Shown here: positions 1-9,627 of the stretch, one piece after another | How the letters are laid out: each line of letters opens with the position of its first letter | Numbering within the stretch: position 1 is the first letter of the stretch | Origin: Nitrospirota bacterium | GTDB taxonomy: Bacteria > Nitrospinota_A > UBA7883 | NCBI GenBank assembly: GCA_024275315.1 | Contig: JAJRZK010000062.1 | Location: 1-64,000 of the forward strand | Direction of reading: 5' to 3' | DNA length: 64,000 nucleotides | Position numbers and translations under genes: made by a program | Notes under the pieces: generated by a model | What the model saw: the letters and a program-made list of their open reading frames with translations, nothing else | Database searches by the model: none | Told to the model about the DNA's origin: nothing

Positions 1-10
1 CGAATCTGGA

Positions 11-325
11 ATGGACATGACCGGCTGGTTGGAATACTTCGTCGAGGGGCTGACCACTCAGCTTGCCGAGGTCAGGGAGCGCGGTGAACAAGCGATCCGC
101 AAGGATGTGCTGGTCAAAGAGCACCGGCTTTCGGACCGCCAGGCCAAGGCCCTCGGCCATATCCTGGAGCACTGCAGCCTGACCATCAAAGATTTCGAGG
201 GGCTGTGCCCCAAGGTCAACCGCCGATCTCTACAGCGTGACCTGAAAGCAATGGTGGACCGGGGTGTGATCGTCGCAGAAGGCGGAACCCACCATTTGCT
301 CTACCGGCTCGCAGGAAGGGATTAA
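11..325 (+). CDS. Fic-family protein, C-terminal winged-helix part (5' end outside window or upstream)
   Basis: Translation [21 protein letters not shown]...[31 protein letters not shown] resembles the wHTH tail of Fic/DOC family proteins. Confidence 0.55.
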   Translation: MDMTGWLEYFVEGLTTQLAEVRERGEQAIRKDVLVKEHRLSDRQAKALGHILEHCSLTIKDFEGLCPKVNRRSLQRDLKAMVDRGVIVAEGGTHHLLYRLAGRD

Positions 326-327
326 TC

Positions 328-398
328 TTTGCGACAATGTTTGCGACAATGTTTGCGACAATGTTTGCGACATCTTTACGACGTGCTTTGCGACACGC
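328..398. repeat. Tandem 12-bp iteron-like repeat TTTGCGACAATG (3 perfect plus 3 degenerate units)
   Basis: Units at 328-339, 340-351, 352-363 are identical; TTTGCGACATC, TTTACGACGTGC and TTTGCGACACGC follow. Confidence 0.85.
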
Positions 399-592
399 AC
401 GCCAAACTGGATGTCCGGGAAATATGATTCAACGCCGCTTCCGCCCTGCCGGGAAGGGCCTGCTCTTTGATAACCCGTTGAATTACGAAGGCTTACGGCT
501 TGACAGCCGAATGGAGAAGGGTTATGATAAGGGTTGCAAGTTAGGACGCTCTTGGATTGTGAATGTTTTTGGCGATCATTAGCAGTTGAGGA

Positions 593-883
593 TCAACCGG
601 CCCTAAGCCCTTTAGGCGCTTTATATGGCATGCCAGCCCTGGCGCAGATTTTTTCCGCCGCTTCATTGAGGTTTTGGGTGGCGCGGTCGAAATCTTCCAA
701 AAGAGGAACGACTTCTTCAGCTGGATAGCGGACGAGGAGACCGTTGCGAAGGGATCGAATGCCGCGATCAGCTTGCCTGGCGATGTGGATGACTCGACGG
801 GTGTCGGGAACGCGGACGACGATTTGCCAGAGGTTTCTGTCGAACTGGGCGGTTTCTCTCTTGGTCTGTCTGGTCTCGCTCAC
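593..883 (-). CDS. Hypothetical protein of the conjugative-element operon
   Basis: Co-directional with the downstream (-) strand operon. Confidence 0.45.
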   Translation of the reverse strand: MSETRQTKRETAQFDRNLWQIVVRVPDTRRVIHIARQADRGIRSLRNGLLVRYPAEEVVPLLEDFDRATQNLNEAAEKICARAGMPYKAPKGLRAG

Positions 884-898
884 TTTGTTTTCCTTTCG

Positions 899-1606
899 TT
901 ATCGTTCTGCGAACATGTTTCGGTTCTTGTAAGCGTTGATTGCCACGCTTGTGACCGGGATCAGTACGAAGACTATCGTCGTCAATACGACGAACCACGA
1001 CGCGGTGAGCAGCACCGGCCGAAAGTCCATCGCGAGGTAGTAAGCGCCGGTCAGGGCCTCGTCGCTGATCCAGCCGGAGAGGAATCGAATGGCGTCAGAG
1101 GCTTGACTTGGCGTGGACTGGACATACAACCAATGGAACAGGATCACGGCGAGGATCATCTTGGTGATAGCGCCGGTGATCGAGCCACCGAGAAGGTTTC
1201 TGATCATCCGTTTTGTAAACGGGCCTGCGTAATACTTGCCCACCGAGCCAATGAAAATGGCGTATCCAACCGGAAACCCCATGGCCAGGATGAACACAAA
1301 AAGCTTGTCGTAGAGGGTCGGTTCTGTGTCTCCAAACGCCGGGAGAACCTTTTCCACAACGCCTATGGCCAATGGCGAGCACAGCGCGCTTACCAGCCCG
1401 GAGATAAAGGCCGCCTTGAACCCGACTTCGAAGAAGGTCAGCGTGTTCTCCAAGGTGAAATAATCCTCGTCGACCCTGCCGCCGCGTTTCTCGACGGCGT
1501 AGAACTGCTGTATCTCCGATATCGCCGCCACAAGGCCCTTGGGCATTATGGGCGGGGCGGTGGCTATGATGACGTTGCCGCCTCCGCCGGATCGCTCCTC
1601 AGCCAT
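899..1606 (-). CDS. Multi-pass membrane protein, conjugation-associated
   Basis: Several hydrophobic segments; co-directional and overlapping with neighbours. Confidence 0.6.
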   Translation of the reverse strand: MAEERSGGGGNVIIATAPPIMPKGLVAAISEIQQFYAVEKRGGRVDEDYFTLENTLTFFEVGFKAAFISGLVSALCSPLAIGVVEKVLPAFGDTEPTLYDKLFVFILAMGFPVGYAIFIGSVGKYYAGPFTKRMIRNLLGGSITGAITKMILAVILFHWLYVQSTPSQASDAIRFLSGWISDEALTGAYYLAMDFRPVLLTASWFVVLTTIVFVLIPVTSVAINAYKNRNMFAER

Positions 1607-1853
1607 CGATCAGCCCCATGAGTTTCAGCGCCCAAGCGCCGTAGGTGATTGTCAGGGCGAGGACAAAGAACCACAATCCGATGAAGAACTGTTGCCGCCG
1701 CACCCCGTACCAGAAAGACAGCGTTAAAAATACCGCGGCGAACACCCGCGCCCAGAATCCGTTAAGGATCGTGTGGAACAGCGCGCTCCAGAAGGAGACG
1801 TACTCGTCCGGTGTGAAGTGGTTCAGCGGGTCGAGGTACTCCAAAGCCTCCAT
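1599..1853 (-). CDS. Small membrane protein
   Basis: 84 aa with hydrophobic segments; overlaps the next gene. Confidence 0.55.
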   Translation of the reverse strand: MEALEYLDPLNHFTPDEYVSFWSALFHTILNGFWARVFAAVFLTLSFWYGVRRQQFFIGLWFFVLALTITYGAWALKLMGLIDG

Positions 1854-1856
1854 TGT

Positions 1857-3185
1857 CTACTCGTACTTCGGGCTGACGTCTACGATGTCGCGGATTCTGC
1901 CTTCCTTGATAGATTCGAGCTCCGAGACGGTTTCGGTGAAGGCCTCGGCCCTGAACGGCGTGTAGAAACCCTTTAGAACTTTGCCGTCCCGCATCCTTAC
2001 GACGAACTCACCGCCGAAGTAGCCTTCCTTGATCAGGTCATCGGCGATGGCGCCGTATCCGCGTAAACGCTGGACAATAGTGAGGAGGATGTCGCGCCTC
2101 AGGTTCTCATCAGCGGCGGCCATGGCGATCAGGCCGTCGTTGATCTCTTTGCCCAGCGCCTTGACCGCTTCCCACATGGTTTTCGCCTGGATATAGACGT
2201 AACCATCGCTCATTGAGAAGGCCACCCACCGGCCGCCTTCCATACGGTTTACGCGCGGCTTGAGTTTTTCAAGGAACCGCTCCGGAGAAAACCAGGGAAG
2301 TTCTACCTCGCCGGGCTTCTTTGGTTCGTCTTTTACGGGCTTGTCCGCCTGCGCTGGCGTTGAATATGTTTTCTCAAGGGCGGAAACACTGCTCGCGGTT
2401 GCTGCCACGCCATTTTCCTCTTTATACGCTTTGGCGTGCTCCGCCAGTTCACGTCTGCGGGCTCTCTGGTCAGCCTCGCGCAAAGCCTGCGAGAACGAAT
2501 CGCGCGGTCGGCCGTGATGATCCCGCACGGCCTGCAGGATTTCTTTCGCGTAGCTCAGTTTCTTGAACTGCGGGATTGTCTCCAGCGCCGTTACGCTGAA
2601 CAGCGGATGATCGCCCAGCGAGTAGCCGGATTTCCTGTATCGCGGAAGCTTGCCGATGTCATGAGCCAGGGCGGCTATCGTTGACTTAGCCACGCTGGGA
2701 CCTGTCGCGTTCTCCTTGATCATCTCTTCTGCAACGTGGATCGTGTGCTCATACAGCGGGACCTTCGCCAGGACGCCGAACGTTGTCTTCTCGAGGCTCG
2801 CCTCCGGGTCTCCTTCCGTTCCCACCACCGATGGGCAATCGCCTTCCTTGTCCAGGAGTCTTAGAAGCTTGCGCGCGACTTCGCCGGCGGCGCCGTTGAA
2901 GTACGTCCTGCCGTCGATATGCGTCTCGCAGAAACGCTTTACTTCCATGTTCTCGAAATGAGAGCGCTCGATTTCCTTTTCCACGGTTTGCATATCCGCT
3001 CTCCACAGCCTCGCGATTTCCTCGATGCGAAGCGCTGTCTCCTTACGCTTGCTCCACAACCCGGAGATGCGCTTCAGCGCGATCCTTTTCCTGTCCCTTC
3101 TCCACGGCGGAATAACTAGCGACAGCGGCGCTGCCATTATGCAAATTAGACCCATAAACAAAACCATCCATAGACGGTCACTCAT
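1857..3185 (-). CDS. HD-domain, TraI-like hydrolase/relaxase-region protein
   Basis: HTIHVAEEMI...ALAHDIGKLPRYR...DHPLFS...VRDHH HD-domain signature; N-terminal TM; likely start MSDRLWM overlaps the end of the coupling-protein gene. Confidence 0.6.
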   Translation of the reverse strand: MSDRLWMVLFMGLICIMAAPLSLVIPPWRRDRKRIALKRISGLWSKRKETALRIEEIARLWRADMQTVEKEIERSHFENMEVKRFCETHIDGRTYFNGAAGEVARKLLRLLDKEGDCPSVVGTEGDPEASLEKTTFGVLAKVPLYEHTIHVAEEMIKENATGPSVAKSTIAALAHDIGKLPRYRKSGYSLGDHPLFSVTALETIPQFKKLSYAKEILQAVRDHHGRPRDSFSQALREADQRARRRELAEHAKAYKEENGVAATASSVSALEKTYSTPAQADKPVKDEPKKPGEVELPWFSPERFLEKLKPRVNRMEGGRWVAFSMSDGYVYIQAKTMWEAVKALGKEINDGLIAMAAADENLRRDILLTIVQRLRGYGAIADDLIKEGYFGGEFVVRMRDGKVLKGFYTPFRAEAFTETVSELESIKEGRIRDIVDVSPKYE

Positions 3186-4527
3186 CGATCGGCGCTTCCG
3201 GGAAACGGATATCGAGGTAAAGCTCGGAGACGTCACTCGTCCTGCCCTTGTACATGCCGGAGTAGGTCAGCATGTAGAGCTCCCGCGCCTTGAGGTTCAG
3301 AAGATCGGAAGGCTGCAGCGTCTCCTCCTCGATCTCACGCATGGATATCCCGCCCCCGACATTCAGAATCGGAGAGAACGTTTTGATCTCGCCGAAGTGA
3401 GAGGCCGCATATGCCGCCGTCGCGCTGTCCGGCACGCGCATGAAGATTTTCGTGTTCGTGTTGTCCAGGATCACGTTGCCGTAGTCTTTGCCCAGCGCGG
3501 CGTATAGCTGGGAGACAGACTGGCAGAAACCGTGGAGCCACACGCCGGCTCCTCCCGCCTTGGCGAACAGGTCGTCGATGCCGTAGTAGAGCAGGTTCTG
3601 CGCCTCGTCCATATGGAGGCAGAGAGGAGGGCTAACTTTACCGCCAGAAGAAAATATGCGCCCGACAAAACTCTGGATCATGGAGACAACGACCTTGCCC
3701 ACAGTGAACGCTGCTTTACGAGTGAGCAACGAGCCGAGTTGGGCGACCATGATGACCCGCTCGCCGCGTTGAAGCCTTTTGATGAACCTGTTCTCGTCCG
3801 CCTTGCCGATGATTTTCCCGATGTTACCGGAGGTAAGCTCCATAAGGGCGACACGTAAGGACGATGATACTTTGCCGTAGTAGTCCTGGGGCGACTCGAC
3901 GATCTTCCTCATGTCCTGGGAGAGTTGCCTGGCATCATCTGAATCTATGGCGTCGATCTCCGTCGTCAGCTTCTCAAGCGACGCCTTGCTCATCAGGTTC
4001 TTGACGTCGTTGAGGTTGAAGGTTGGACGTCGCCCCTCGCACTCGGCCAGCATGATGAGCGCCTGCACGATCACCAGGCTGATCTCGTATGCCACGTTAT
4101 AGAAGAAACGCTCCTTGCCGACCTCCATGCCGGAGACGATGTGCCCCACAAGCTCCTCCGGCATGTAGTAGTGCGACAGTGGATCGAGGATGGCCGATAC
4201 CTGCGGGAATATCGGCGTCACGAGGATAAGCTCCTCGTGGCGGTTTTCCTCGAACGCGGTCTGGACGATCTTGGAGAAAAGCTCGGTGTCGCCTTTCGGA
4301 TCGATAACCGCCACGGAATAACCTTTGCGAATATCCTGCTCAATGAGGTTCTCCATGATTTTGGTTTTGCCGACACGAGTCGTGCCGAAACACCAGAGAT
4401 GGCCCTTGCGGTCGTCGTCCGCGATGGTAATCGGCTTAGATTCGCCAAGCGTGGAGAGATCGAACCCTTCGCCCAATACCGTCTCGGCGGACCTGTTCCG
4501 GTTTCGCCTCAAAAGCCCGAAGACCAT
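3178..4527 (-). CDS. TraD/VirD4-like conjugative coupling ATPase
   Basis: Walker A region LWCFGTTRVGKTKIMENLIEQDIRKGYSVAVIDPKGD; LCLHMDEAQNLLYYG Walker B region. Confidence 0.75.
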   Translation of the reverse strand: MVFGLLRRNRNRSAETVLGEGFDLSTLGESKPITIADDDRKGHLWCFGTTRVGKTKIMENLIEQDIRKGYSVAVIDPKGDTELFSKIVQTAFEENRHEELILVTPIFPQVSAILDPLSHYYMPEELVGHIVSGMEVGKERFFYNVAYEISLVIVQALIMLAECEGRRPTFNLNDVKNLMSKASLEKLTTEIDAIDSDDARQLSQDMRKIVESPQDYYGKVSSSLRVALMELTSGNIGKIIGKADENRFIKRLQRGERVIMVAQLGSLLTRKAAFTVGKVVVSMIQSFVGRIFSSGGKVSPPLCLHMDEAQNLLYYGIDDLFAKAGGAGVWLHGFCQSVSQLYAALGKDYGNVILDNTNTKIFMRVPDSATAAYAASHFGEIKTFSPILNVGGGISMREIEEETLQPSDLLNLKARELYMLTYSGMYKGRTSDVSELYLDIRFPEAPIDE

Positions 4528-5237
4528 CGAACCTTGATCCTCTCCCCGAGCTCATCCGAAACGCGCTTGATCGTATCCCGAGGCAGGTATCTGTTCGAAT
4601 GAACAACATTTGCGCTTCCGACGATTCTCTTGACGCACTTGATCCTCGCGTCCGGGTTCCCTGCTTCTCTTTCCAAAAGCAGCTCAACGAATCGCCGGGA
4701 TGTTCGGCTGAGTGGAATCTCAAGGCGCGAAATTCCGTCCTCCTCAGAAGCGGCGCGGACTTTCAGAACATAAAAAGGGAGCCTGTCGCCTCGAACATAT
4801 GTTCCCCTTTCACGCGGCGGTTGATGACGGAGAGAACACGTTCCGATCACGTCTTCGCCAGCCACTGTTTTGATCCGGACATAGAGAACACCTGCCGAGT
4901 TGATATTGAAAACGGTTCCGTGGACTAGCGTATTGGCCAGATAAGAGAATCTTCCATTATCCGTAACGGCGGCTCGCTCATGCAGGTTGCGTTCTATGGT
5001 TTTCTTCGCCGCTACGAACGCGCTACGCGGAACGCCGCGCAACCACTCGGCCTTCACGCCTGTCAACGAGTCACGAAAGACCCGGACGATAAACGAGCTG
5101 TTTTCGTTGAAAAAACCTTCCACATCGCGCCCGAGCTTCGAGGTGAGGCTCATCGTGATCGCCCTTTCGATCTCGTCGCGCACAACCTCTTCAGGCAGAC
5201 CGTATTTCTCCACAAGCTCGCTGACGTCGACGGCCAT
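4509..5237 (-). CDS. Hypothetical protein of the conjugative-element operon
   Basis: 242-aa ORF, overlaps the coupling-protein gene, same strand. Confidence 0.5.
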   Translation of the reverse strand: MAVDVSELVEKYGLPEEVVRDEIERAITMSLTSKLGRDVEGFFNENSSFIVRVFRDSLTGVKAEWLRGVPRSAFVAAKKTIERNLHERAAVTDNGRFSYLANTLVHGTVFNINSAGVLYVRIKTVAGEDVIGTCSLRHQPPRERGTYVRGDRLPFYVLKVRAASEEDGISRLEIPLSRTSRRFVELLLEREAGNPDARIKCVKRIVGSANVVHSNRYLPRDTIKRVSDELGERIKVRWSSGF

Positions 5238-5310
5238 CGGTTTCTCGGGGAATTCATGGAGATCGAGGATGAGATAAAGGCGGGAGGCAGAACGTAGACT
5301 ATATTACCGG

Positions 5311-5748
5311 TCACCGCCACTCCTCGGCGTCGGCCTGCTCCTCGATATCCTCGTCCGCCGCGGGTTCCGGCGAGGTCTCAACGCCATCCGGCTCGGCCGA
5401 GGCATTGGTCTCCGTTTCCGTATCCCGCCGACTCGGCAGAAACTTTACTCGGCTGGCGATGATTTCTATTTTCTTTCCTCTCTGGCCATCGCGTTCCCAT
5501 ACGCGCTCACGCAAGCGGCCCTCAACCAACACCGGAGAACCCTTCGAGAGATATTGCCTGCACGTCTCCGCCTGCGGCCCGAAGACCACGGAATTGATGA
5601 ACAGCGTCTCGATGACCGTCTCCCCGTCCGGCCGTTTCAAGCCGACGTTGCACGCCACCGGCAGACGCGTCACAGGCGTTCCCGAGACGCTCTCCCAGAA
5701 CTCAGGATCACGCGTCAGGTTCCCAGCGATAATCACCCGATTGAACAT
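5311..5748 (-). CDS. ssb: Single-stranded DNA-binding protein
   Basis: MFNRVIIAGNLTRDPEFW...VTRLPVACN...ETLFINSVVFGPQAETCRQYLSKGSPVLVEGRLRERVWERDGQRGKKIEIIA: OB-fold SSB pattern; acidic C-tail. Confidence 0.9.
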   Translation of the reverse strand: MFNRVIIAGNLTRDPEFWESVSGTPVTRLPVACNVGLKRPDGETVIETLFINSVVFGPQAETCRQYLSKGSPVLVEGRLRERVWERDGQRGKKIEIIASRVKFLPSRRDTETETNASAEPDGVETSPEPAADEDIEEQADAEEWR

Positions 5749-5963
5749 GGCGTCCTCCCAAACGATTTATCTCTCGTAGAGCCGCGCCTGATCTATTTGC
5801 GTGGCTTTACTTATATGTTCGTGAAGTGGCAAGACGCTGAAGGGAGGTTATATGGAGACCGATCAAAACCCTGTCCTGAATTTCTCAGGCAAGAGGGAAA
5901 TCCCGGTCAACGTGGGAAACTTCTCCCACAAAAAAAATTTAAAAACTTTTTTGATTGCGCGGG

Positions 5964-5987
5964 GTGTGGGGAATAGTGTGGGGAATA
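5964..5987. repeat. Perfect 12-bp tandem duplication GTGTGGGGAATA x2 next to the tRNA 3' end
   Basis: GTGTGGGGAATAGTGTGGGGAATA read directly. Confidence 0.8.
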
Positions 5988-6029
5988 ACCTTAGCGGATT
6001 ACTCGGAAATTCTGTAAGTTATCGAAAAA

Positions 6030-6105
<76 letters not shown>

Positions 6106-6177
6106 CCGAAAATACAAGTTTAACCCAACGATCTTCAAAATAAAAGAGGCCGGGTTTTTCCGAAATTCACCATACAC

Positions 6178-7278
6178 CTACGCCACAGGCGCGCCAGCGG
6201 TGATAGCGGCTTCGGGCAGATCCTTGGCTTCACGTGGAGGTTTGCGGTGGAACGAGTTCATGGCGTGTGCTATGCACCCGCCGGTGCACTGCCCCCTGCG
6301 CAAATAGTCGCATGTCATACATTCGCCCATGCATCCGAGAGAGCGGAACGGGGCCACCTGTTGCGTATAGAACCGGACGATATCTTTTCTTGTCCTGAAT
6401 TTGTCGAGCCGGGTAAGCAACACCTCGGAAAGAGGGAAACAGTGCCAAACGTCCAGATCCTGCCCGATGTCCACTATGGGCGTGCAGACACTGCTGAACC
6501 CTTCGCTGTTCTTGGCTAGGAACCCGATCTCCTCCTCGGTGAACATGCATAACACCATGCCGCAGTCGAACCCGATCAGTATGTCTTCTTTTACGCAGGT
6601 TCCGGCCATTTGCGTGATGGCCGCGCCTGCTTTTTTGTAGTCGGAAGGTTTGAGGAACTCGTTGTTCCGGCCGACGATCGGCTGTGCGATACCGATCCGG
6701 ATTCGTCTGCGCAATTTATATTTGTTGATCAGGTCTATAAGGAACCGGTACTCGAACTCGGCCGATGTCAGCGAGATTCCAAGCACAACCTTCTCGCCGA
6801 GCCGCTCGAGCGTATAGTTCATCATCTCTCTTGACCGCTCCGGATCGTTGGCCTGCGGGGATACGTTGCAGAGCATGTTCAACTGTTCCGGGGTGAGCCT
6901 GCCAAGGTGGTCGGCGGTGGATCTGGACATTATTCCGTTGGAAAAAAGCTGGACCCTGAACCCGCGGCCGATGGCCTCGTCAACCATCTCCAGAAACTCC
7001 GGATGCAACGAAGGTTCCCCGCCCAGCATCCTGACCGAAAGGTCGCCCGAGGTTTCGAGAAAATCGAGCGCCTTCCTGAAATTTTCACGGGAGATGGCGG
7101 ATTGGGGCGCCTCGCCGTCACCTCGGCTCAGCCGCTCCTGGGCGAAACAGAAAGGACACTTTCTGTTGCATACATCCGTGATCAAAAGATTAGCCATGGT
7201 TTCCTGCCATGCGTATGTTACCGTTTCAAATCCCGCTTCCGTAGATTGCGTATACCGGAGATTTGCGGGAGATTGCAA
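6178..7278 (-). CDS. Radical SAM protein with C-terminal SPASM-like Cys cluster
   Basis: CNRKCPFCF (CxxxCxxC), GGEPSLHPEF, C-terminal CMGECMTCDYLRRGQCTGGC. Confidence 0.85.
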   Translation of the reverse strand: MQSPANLRYTQSTEAGFETVTYAWQETMANLLITDVCNRKCPFCFAQERLSRGDGEAPQSAISRENFRKALDFLETSGDLSVRMLGGEPSLHPEFLEMVDEAIGRGFRVQLFSNGIMSRSTADHLGRLTPEQLNMLCNVSPQANDPERSREMMNYTLERLGEKVVLGISLTSAEFEYRFLIDLINKYKLRRRIRIGIAQPIVGRNNEFLKPSDYKKAGAAITQMAGTCVKEDILIGFDCGMVLCMFTEEEIGFLAKNSEGFSSVCTPIVDIGQDLDVWHCFPLSEVLLTRLDKFRTRKDIVRFYTQQVAPFRSLGCMGECMTCDYLRRGQCTGGCIAHAMNSFHRKPPREAKDLPEAAITAGAPVA

Positions 7279-7361
7279 ATAGTATCATGAACCGGACCGG
7301 ATTTCATCCCGCATCCACCGGGCCAATTTTTTTTCACAACGGCCGGGCGGATAAACTATCC

Positions 7362-7367
7362 TATAAT
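7362..7367 (+). promoter_or_regulatory. Candidate -10 box TATAAT upstream of the HPr-kinase-like gene
   Basis: TATAAT about 43 bp before the GTG start; no clear -35. Confidence 0.3.
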
Positions 7368-7409
7368 GCGTTTTGAAAAAAAATCTCCATTTACAACCAG
7401 ACGGATCGC

Positions 7410-8414
7410 GTGAACAACGAAGACCAGTATTATACCTTCGCAGGGTTGACCATACGGCATGTGGATACACCGCCGTTTATCGCCAAGGCGATACAAAGCG
7501 CTTTTCCACTATGCAAAACCGGACCGAAAGAAGACTATGTGACAGTGAAAGGAACCGCTCTTGAAGACGACGCCTTTTACGACGGCATGCCGCCTTTTCT
7601 CCGGAAAGTATACGACCTTGCCCCATACGCCGACGACCCGATCATAGTTTCAGGTTCGAAAGATGAAACCGGGATTATCTCCAAGGGAGAAGTGGTCTCC
7701 ACTTTCGCCCTCGGCAAGGAGCCCTTTTCAGAGATTTCTCTCTGTTGCCAGCGATTCAGCGACAGGAAATCGCCGATCCTGCTGAACATGGTTCTGCTGG
7801 CCATGATCCGGGAGCTGTTCCTGCAAAGGGGGAAAGTACTGCTCCACGCCAGTTGCGTGGTCGACGGCAATGGTGATGGAGTCATCTTTCCGGCGGACAG
7901 CGGGGGCGGAAAAACGACCACCGCCCTGTCCATGATAAGGGAAGGTTTCAACCTTCTCGCCGATGATCTTATCGTACTGTCGCTTGACGGAAATGATGTC
8001 ATAGCCGAGGGGATTACAGAGCCCATAAACCTTACCGGAAAGACCGCGTCTTTTTTTCCTGAACTTTCCCGATATGAAAAAAGTTTCGAGCAACCGCAGG
8101 TTATCAAGATACCTGTGCATCCGGACGAACTGCTGGGGCCGGGACGCCTTGTCCGGCGGGCGACAGTAGAGGCGATAGTCTCTGTGAGAATAGGAGGCGC
8201 CAACCCGGAGCTGACACCGGTTCCCGCGGCGGCCCTGCTGAGCCAGATTTTAAAAGGCAACACGTTTGCCACCGGGGCTCATATTTCACCCAGTAGCCTC
8301 GATGTGATCTGGCCACTGCTGGAGCGATCCGAACGCCTGGAGCTGAAGACAGGCCCCGACCCCGTCGCGATGGGGAAATTCCTGGCGGAAAAGTTCAGGC
8401 AGACAGCCGGCTAG
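7410..8414 (+). CDS. HPr kinase/phosphorylase-like protein of the RiPP-associated type
   Basis: LLHASCVVDGNGDGVIFPADSGGGKTTTALSMIREGFNLLADDLIVLS: P-loop and DD motif of HprK-related kinases. Confidence 0.75.
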   Translation: MNNEDQYYTFAGLTIRHVDTPPFIAKAIQSAFPLCKTGPKEDYVTVKGTALEDDAFYDGMPPFLRKVYDLAPYADDPIIVSGSKDETGIISKGEVVSTFALGKEPFSEISLCCQRFSDRKSPILLNMVLLAMIRELFLQRGKVLLHASCVVDGNGDGVIFPADSGGGKTTTALSMIREGFNLLADDLIVLSLDGNDVIAEGITEPINLTGKTASFFPELSRYEKSFEQPQVIKIPVHPDELLGPGRLVRRATVEAIVSVRIGGANPELTPVPAAALLSQILKGNTFATGAHISPSSLDVIWPLLERSERLELKTGPDPVAMGKFLAEKFRQTAG

Positions 8415-9310
8415 AACATAACTCTGTAGAGGAGCTGAAAACCCCTATCGCTATCATACCCCATGCTCAAAGCCTGCAATCCGAAATTCATGCTGTAGTT
8501 GAATCCGAGTTTTTGCATGTCCCTGAGCGACACCTCAAAACTGTTATAAAAATTCATCGACAGGTTCAGGCTGTTGCTGGCGGACAGCCAGATATTCATG
8601 TCCAGAATCCTGTTTTCCGGATTTACATACGCCGGCCTGGCGCCGAACATGGCGTGCTCGGTGTAACCGGAGTTATCCTTGTACACGGAAAAGGGTCTGG
8701 TTATCGGCTCTACGATATCATGAATCCTGCGAACCGGTTTTAACAGCATCAACGATCGCTTCAGGACGTTAAAAGCCTCCTGCCGGGCGATCTCCTCAAC
8801 CCGCTGTTGCGTCCTGAGGTCGGAGTTGGCTCCCACGCTGTCGCTTGAGCTGTTGAGGAACGAAAGATTGTAATCGGTGAATACGTTGTTGCGCCCCTGC
8901 GGGCTGTAGAATGAGAATGAACTGTCACAACCACCGCTGTGCGTCGAAAAACCACGGCCCTTGACCATGCGCATCCTCTTTTTCCCCGATTTCGGCTCGA
9001 TACCGCTATCGCAATCGCTGTTCGTCCGCTCAACTCTCTGTTTTCGCCAATCAAACTTTACAGACTTTTCGGCTTTGGGCTCGATTTCCGCATCCCCGCT
9101 GATGGCGGAAGGACCGGCCATCCAGCTTTCGGGAAGGGACAAGGCGCTTATGGATTTGCCAACAGCCGGCTTAAGCTCCAGCTTCAGATCAATATTCGTT
9201 TTTGGAAGGGCGGACGCGTGCGGCGCCAGCGAAAAACAGGTGGAGCCAATGACCGCCGCCATCACCCATAATATTGATCCGATATTGTCCAGTTTCATAG
9301 TTCGATCCAC
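8411..9310 (-). CDS. Secreted/outer-membrane-like hypothetical protein
   Basis: N-terminal signal-like segment (SILWVMAAVIGSTCFSLAPHASA); alternating aromatic C-terminal stretches ending in ...LLYRVMF. Confidence 0.55.
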   Translation of the reverse strand: MDRTMKLDNIGSILWVMAAVIGSTCFSLAPHASALPKTNIDLKLELKPAVGKSISALSLPESWMAGPSAISGDAEIEPKAEKSVKFDWRKQRVERTNSDCDSGIEPKSGKKRMRMVKGRGFSTHSGGCDSSFSFYSPQGRNNVFTDYNLSFLNSSSDSVGANSDLRTQQRVEEIARQEAFNVLKRSLMLLKPVRRIHDIVEPITRPFSVYKDNSGYTEHAMFGARPAYVNPENRILDMNIWLSASNSLNLSMNFYNSFEVSLRDMQKLGFNYSMNFGLQALSMGYDSDRGFQLLYRVMF

Positions 9311-9627
9311 GATTTAATTGACCTGAACCTCGAAAGAGCAATAGTGGCGCCAATACGGGGCAATAAAGGACTATTGGATATATATTCAATATATACAATA
9401 TAATACAGAATAGCTCGATGTGACCGCTCATATGCGGAAGGGGGAAATTATGACCGGGCGGGCGTTGGATGGAAGGCAACTTTTTCTTATCGGCACAAGC
9501 TTTGGAAAAGTTAATAATTTTTTTTCGCCGTCAACAGGGACCTGATCTCCGCATGATATCAATCCGCTTGACCGATCCGGTGGGATTAGACTAACCTTAT
9601 GATATCCTGACGAATTTCACACGGGCT

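Noticed and set aside
674-1621. 315-aa ORF on the plus strand
   Set aside because: Antisense to the membrane-protein gene cluster; translation is highly charged with no domain pattern
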